A stretch of DNA of 7,136 nucleotides, taken from NCBI GenBank assembly GCA_017302195.1, contig JAFLEG010000222.1:1-7136 (forward strand), read 5' to 3'. Below are positions 6,347-7,136 of this stretch, piece after piece. A program made the translations under genes and the position numbers. The notes beneath the pieces were generated by a model. The model had not been told where the DNA came from. It saw nothing but the letters and a program-made list of their open reading frames with translations, and ran no database searches. The stretch comes from Verrucomicrobiota bacterium. GTDB taxonomy: Bacteria > Verrucomicrobiota > Verrucomicrobiia > Limisphaerales > UBA9464. Each line of letters starts with the position of its first letter. The first letter of the stretch is position 1.

Positions 6347-6389
6347 TGTCATCGCCTGGAAGGCTGCGGCATGGATCCGTGGTCACCCC

Positions 6390-6395
6390 TACAAT
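6390..6395 (+). promoter_or_regulatory. Possible -10 promoter element for the SurA-like gene
   Basis: TACAAT differs from the sigma-70 consensus TATAAT at one base and is conspicuous in this GC-rich stretch. No recognisable -35 box lies 15-19 bases upstream, and no extended -10 TG is present, so support is weak. It would start a transcript near 6402 with a leader of about 60 bases. Confidence 0.25.
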
Positions 6396-6420
6396 CCATT
6401 GAGACCCGCCCCCGGCCCGG

Positions 6421-6458
6421 CTCCGGATTGGACACGCTCCACCGGAGTTCGTAGCGTG
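6421..6458 (+). promoter_or_regulatory. Interleaved inverted repeats: possible pseudoknot in the SurA-like leader
   Basis: CTCCGG (6421-6426) pairs with CCGGAG (6442-6447). Inside that loop, CACGCT (6433-6438) pairs with AGCGTG (6453-6458), which lies outside it. Two perfect 6-bp stems in this order have H-type pseudoknot topology, with connecting loops of 6, 3 and 5 bases. The last base touches the ribosome-binding GGAGGGG. Chance pairing in GC-rich DNA is a real alternative. Confidence 0.3.
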
Positions 6459-6464
6459 GAGGGG
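6458..6464 (+). promoter_or_regulatory. Ribosome binding site of the SurA-like gene
   Basis: GGAGGGG is one of the clearest Shine-Dalgarno sequences in the window. It abuts ATG 6465 directly but lies 8 bases (from GGAGG) before an in-frame GTG at 6471. Spacing therefore favours GTG 6471 as the true start, while codon type favours ATG 6465. Confidence 0.6.
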
Positions 6465-7136
6465 ATGCACGTGCGGCGGCAGTTTTTGGAATCGTGGCGG
6501 ACGCGACTTCTGGCCCTCTGCCTGGGTTGGGGCGGGATCGCGGTCTTCGGACAGGACACCCCGTCCGCGACGCCTGGCCGGTCCACCGTCGGCCCCAGCG
6601 TCCCGGTGACCGGCGTGGCCGCGGTGGTGAACTCCCATGTGATCACCGTGAAGTCGGTGGAGGAGTACGCCGCCCGCGCCATCGAGGCCGCACGGCGGCA
6701 GTTCATGGCGCGTCCGGACCAGTTCTACCAGCGCCGCCAGGAAATCATGCGGGACAGCCTGGAGCAGTTGGTCGAGCGGTACCTGATCCTCGATGAGTTT
6801 TCCACCGCCGGATACAACATGCCGGAAGGCATCATCAACGACTGGGTGGATGAGCAGACCCGGCGGATGTTCGGCGACCGGCTGACCCTCATGAAGACCC
6901 TGCGTCAGGTGGGGGAGAGCTATCAGGACTATTGGAACGAGCAGCGCGACTCCTTCATCATCTCGCAGATAACCGTCAAGAACGTGAACCAGAACGTGTT
7001 CATCTCGCCGCGCAAGATCGAGCGCTACTACGAGTTGAACACCAACAAGTTCAACGTCGAGGAGACGGCCCACGTGCGGATGATCGTCATTGACAAGTCC
7101 CGGCATGCCCTCGGCGAGCCGATGAAGATCGCCGGG
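6465..7136 (+). CDS. SurA-type periplasmic chaperone / peptidyl-prolyl isomerase, 3' end outside the window
   Basis: The first 224 residues of a protein that probably chaperones outer-membrane proteins through the periplasm; the frame is open to the window edge. Residues 1-30 form a signal peptide: basic n-region (VRRQ, WRTR), hydrophobic LLALCLGWGGIAVFG, and likely cleavage after VFG. After a Pro/Ser/Thr-rich spacer, GVAAVVNSHVITVKSVEEYAARA (50-72) is the typical SurA opening strand and helix. Long helices follow: EIMRDSLEQLVERYLILDEF (93-112), INDWVDEQTRRMFGDRLTLMKTL and YQDYWNEQRDSFIISQITVKNV (153-174). Residues 182-195 (PRKIERYYELNTNKF) lead into EETAHVRMIVID, the first strand of a parvulin domain that is cut off. 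The start is ATG 6465, but ribosome-site spacing fits GTG 6471 better. It is a separate unit behind the repeat-rich gap. Whether the isomerase domain is active cannot be seen. Confidence 0.85.
   Translation, partial: MHVRRQFLESWRTRLLALCLGWGGIAVFGQDTPSATPGRSTVGPSVPVTGVAAVVNSHVITVKSVEEYAARAIEAARRQFMARPDQFYQRRQEIMRDSLEQLVERYLILDEFSTAGYNMPEGIINDWVDEQTRRMFGDRLTLMKTLRQVGESYQDYWNEQRDSFIISQITVKNVNQNVFISPRKIERYYELNTNKFNVEETAHVRMIVIDKSRHALGEPMKIAG

Larger units (their letters stand above)
6184..6464. other. Repeat-rich intergenic region between the oxidoreductase and SurA-like genes
   Basis: These 281 bases hold the heptamer array, an imperfect inverted repeat, the octamer array, a possible -10 box, and two interleaved inverted repeats before the last gene. 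No open frame on either strand shows protein-like composition. The frames that stay open are translations of the repeats or shadows of the SurA-like gene. Confidence 0.6.

Noticed and set aside
6228..7106. 292-codon open frame on the minus strand
   Set aside because: It mirrors the SurA-like gene and the repeat region. Its translation is His/Val/Leu-rich without domain features, while the + strand has a signal peptide and SurA motifs.

Overview
The window is high-GC DNA, read almost entirely on the + strand. It probably comes from a Verrucomicrobiota-type bacterium (Pedosphaera/Limisphaera-like), though a Planctomycetota or related relative cannot be excluded. This placement is inference. It rests on the sigma/zinc-finger anti-sigma pair, the outer-membrane barrel type, the scarcity of strong Shine-Dalgarno sites, and an intergenic mosaic of short GATGA and CTCTGCG repeats that I recall from large genomes of these groups. 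No phylogenetic marker gene is present.

Layout. (1) 1-839: the 3' part of an ECF-like sigma-70 factor overlaps by four bases a small zinc-finger anti-sigma factor. (2) 993-4151: a tight run of three genes, made of a DinB-fold metalloprotein, a fusion of a DedA/VTT membrane domain to a soluble ATP-grasp ligase, and an NRDE/TANGO2 protein. The first two overlap by ATGA and the third follows after 25 bp. (3) 4189-4751: the remnant of an outer-membrane beta-barrel gene. It has a signal peptide and an N-terminal half, and its C-terminal barrel strand lies in another frame. (4) 5026-6183: a Gfo/Idh/MocA oxidoreductase. (5) 6184-6464: a repeat-rich intergenic stretch. (6) 6465 to the window end: the N-terminal part of a SurA-type periplasmic chaperone/peptidyl-prolyl isomerase.

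How the genes may work together. The sigma/anti-sigma pair is a self-contained regulatory module and may control the operon behind it. The DinB, DedA/ATP-grasp and NRDE genes look like one transcriptional unit. Their folds suggest a metal-dependent or thiol-dependent transferase, a membrane-anchored amide-forming ligase and an Ntn-type hydrolase. That is a plausible small-molecule or envelope-modification pathway with no assigned substrate, and it is the best candidate here for an undescribed system. The oxidoreductase and the SurA-like gene appear to be separate units.
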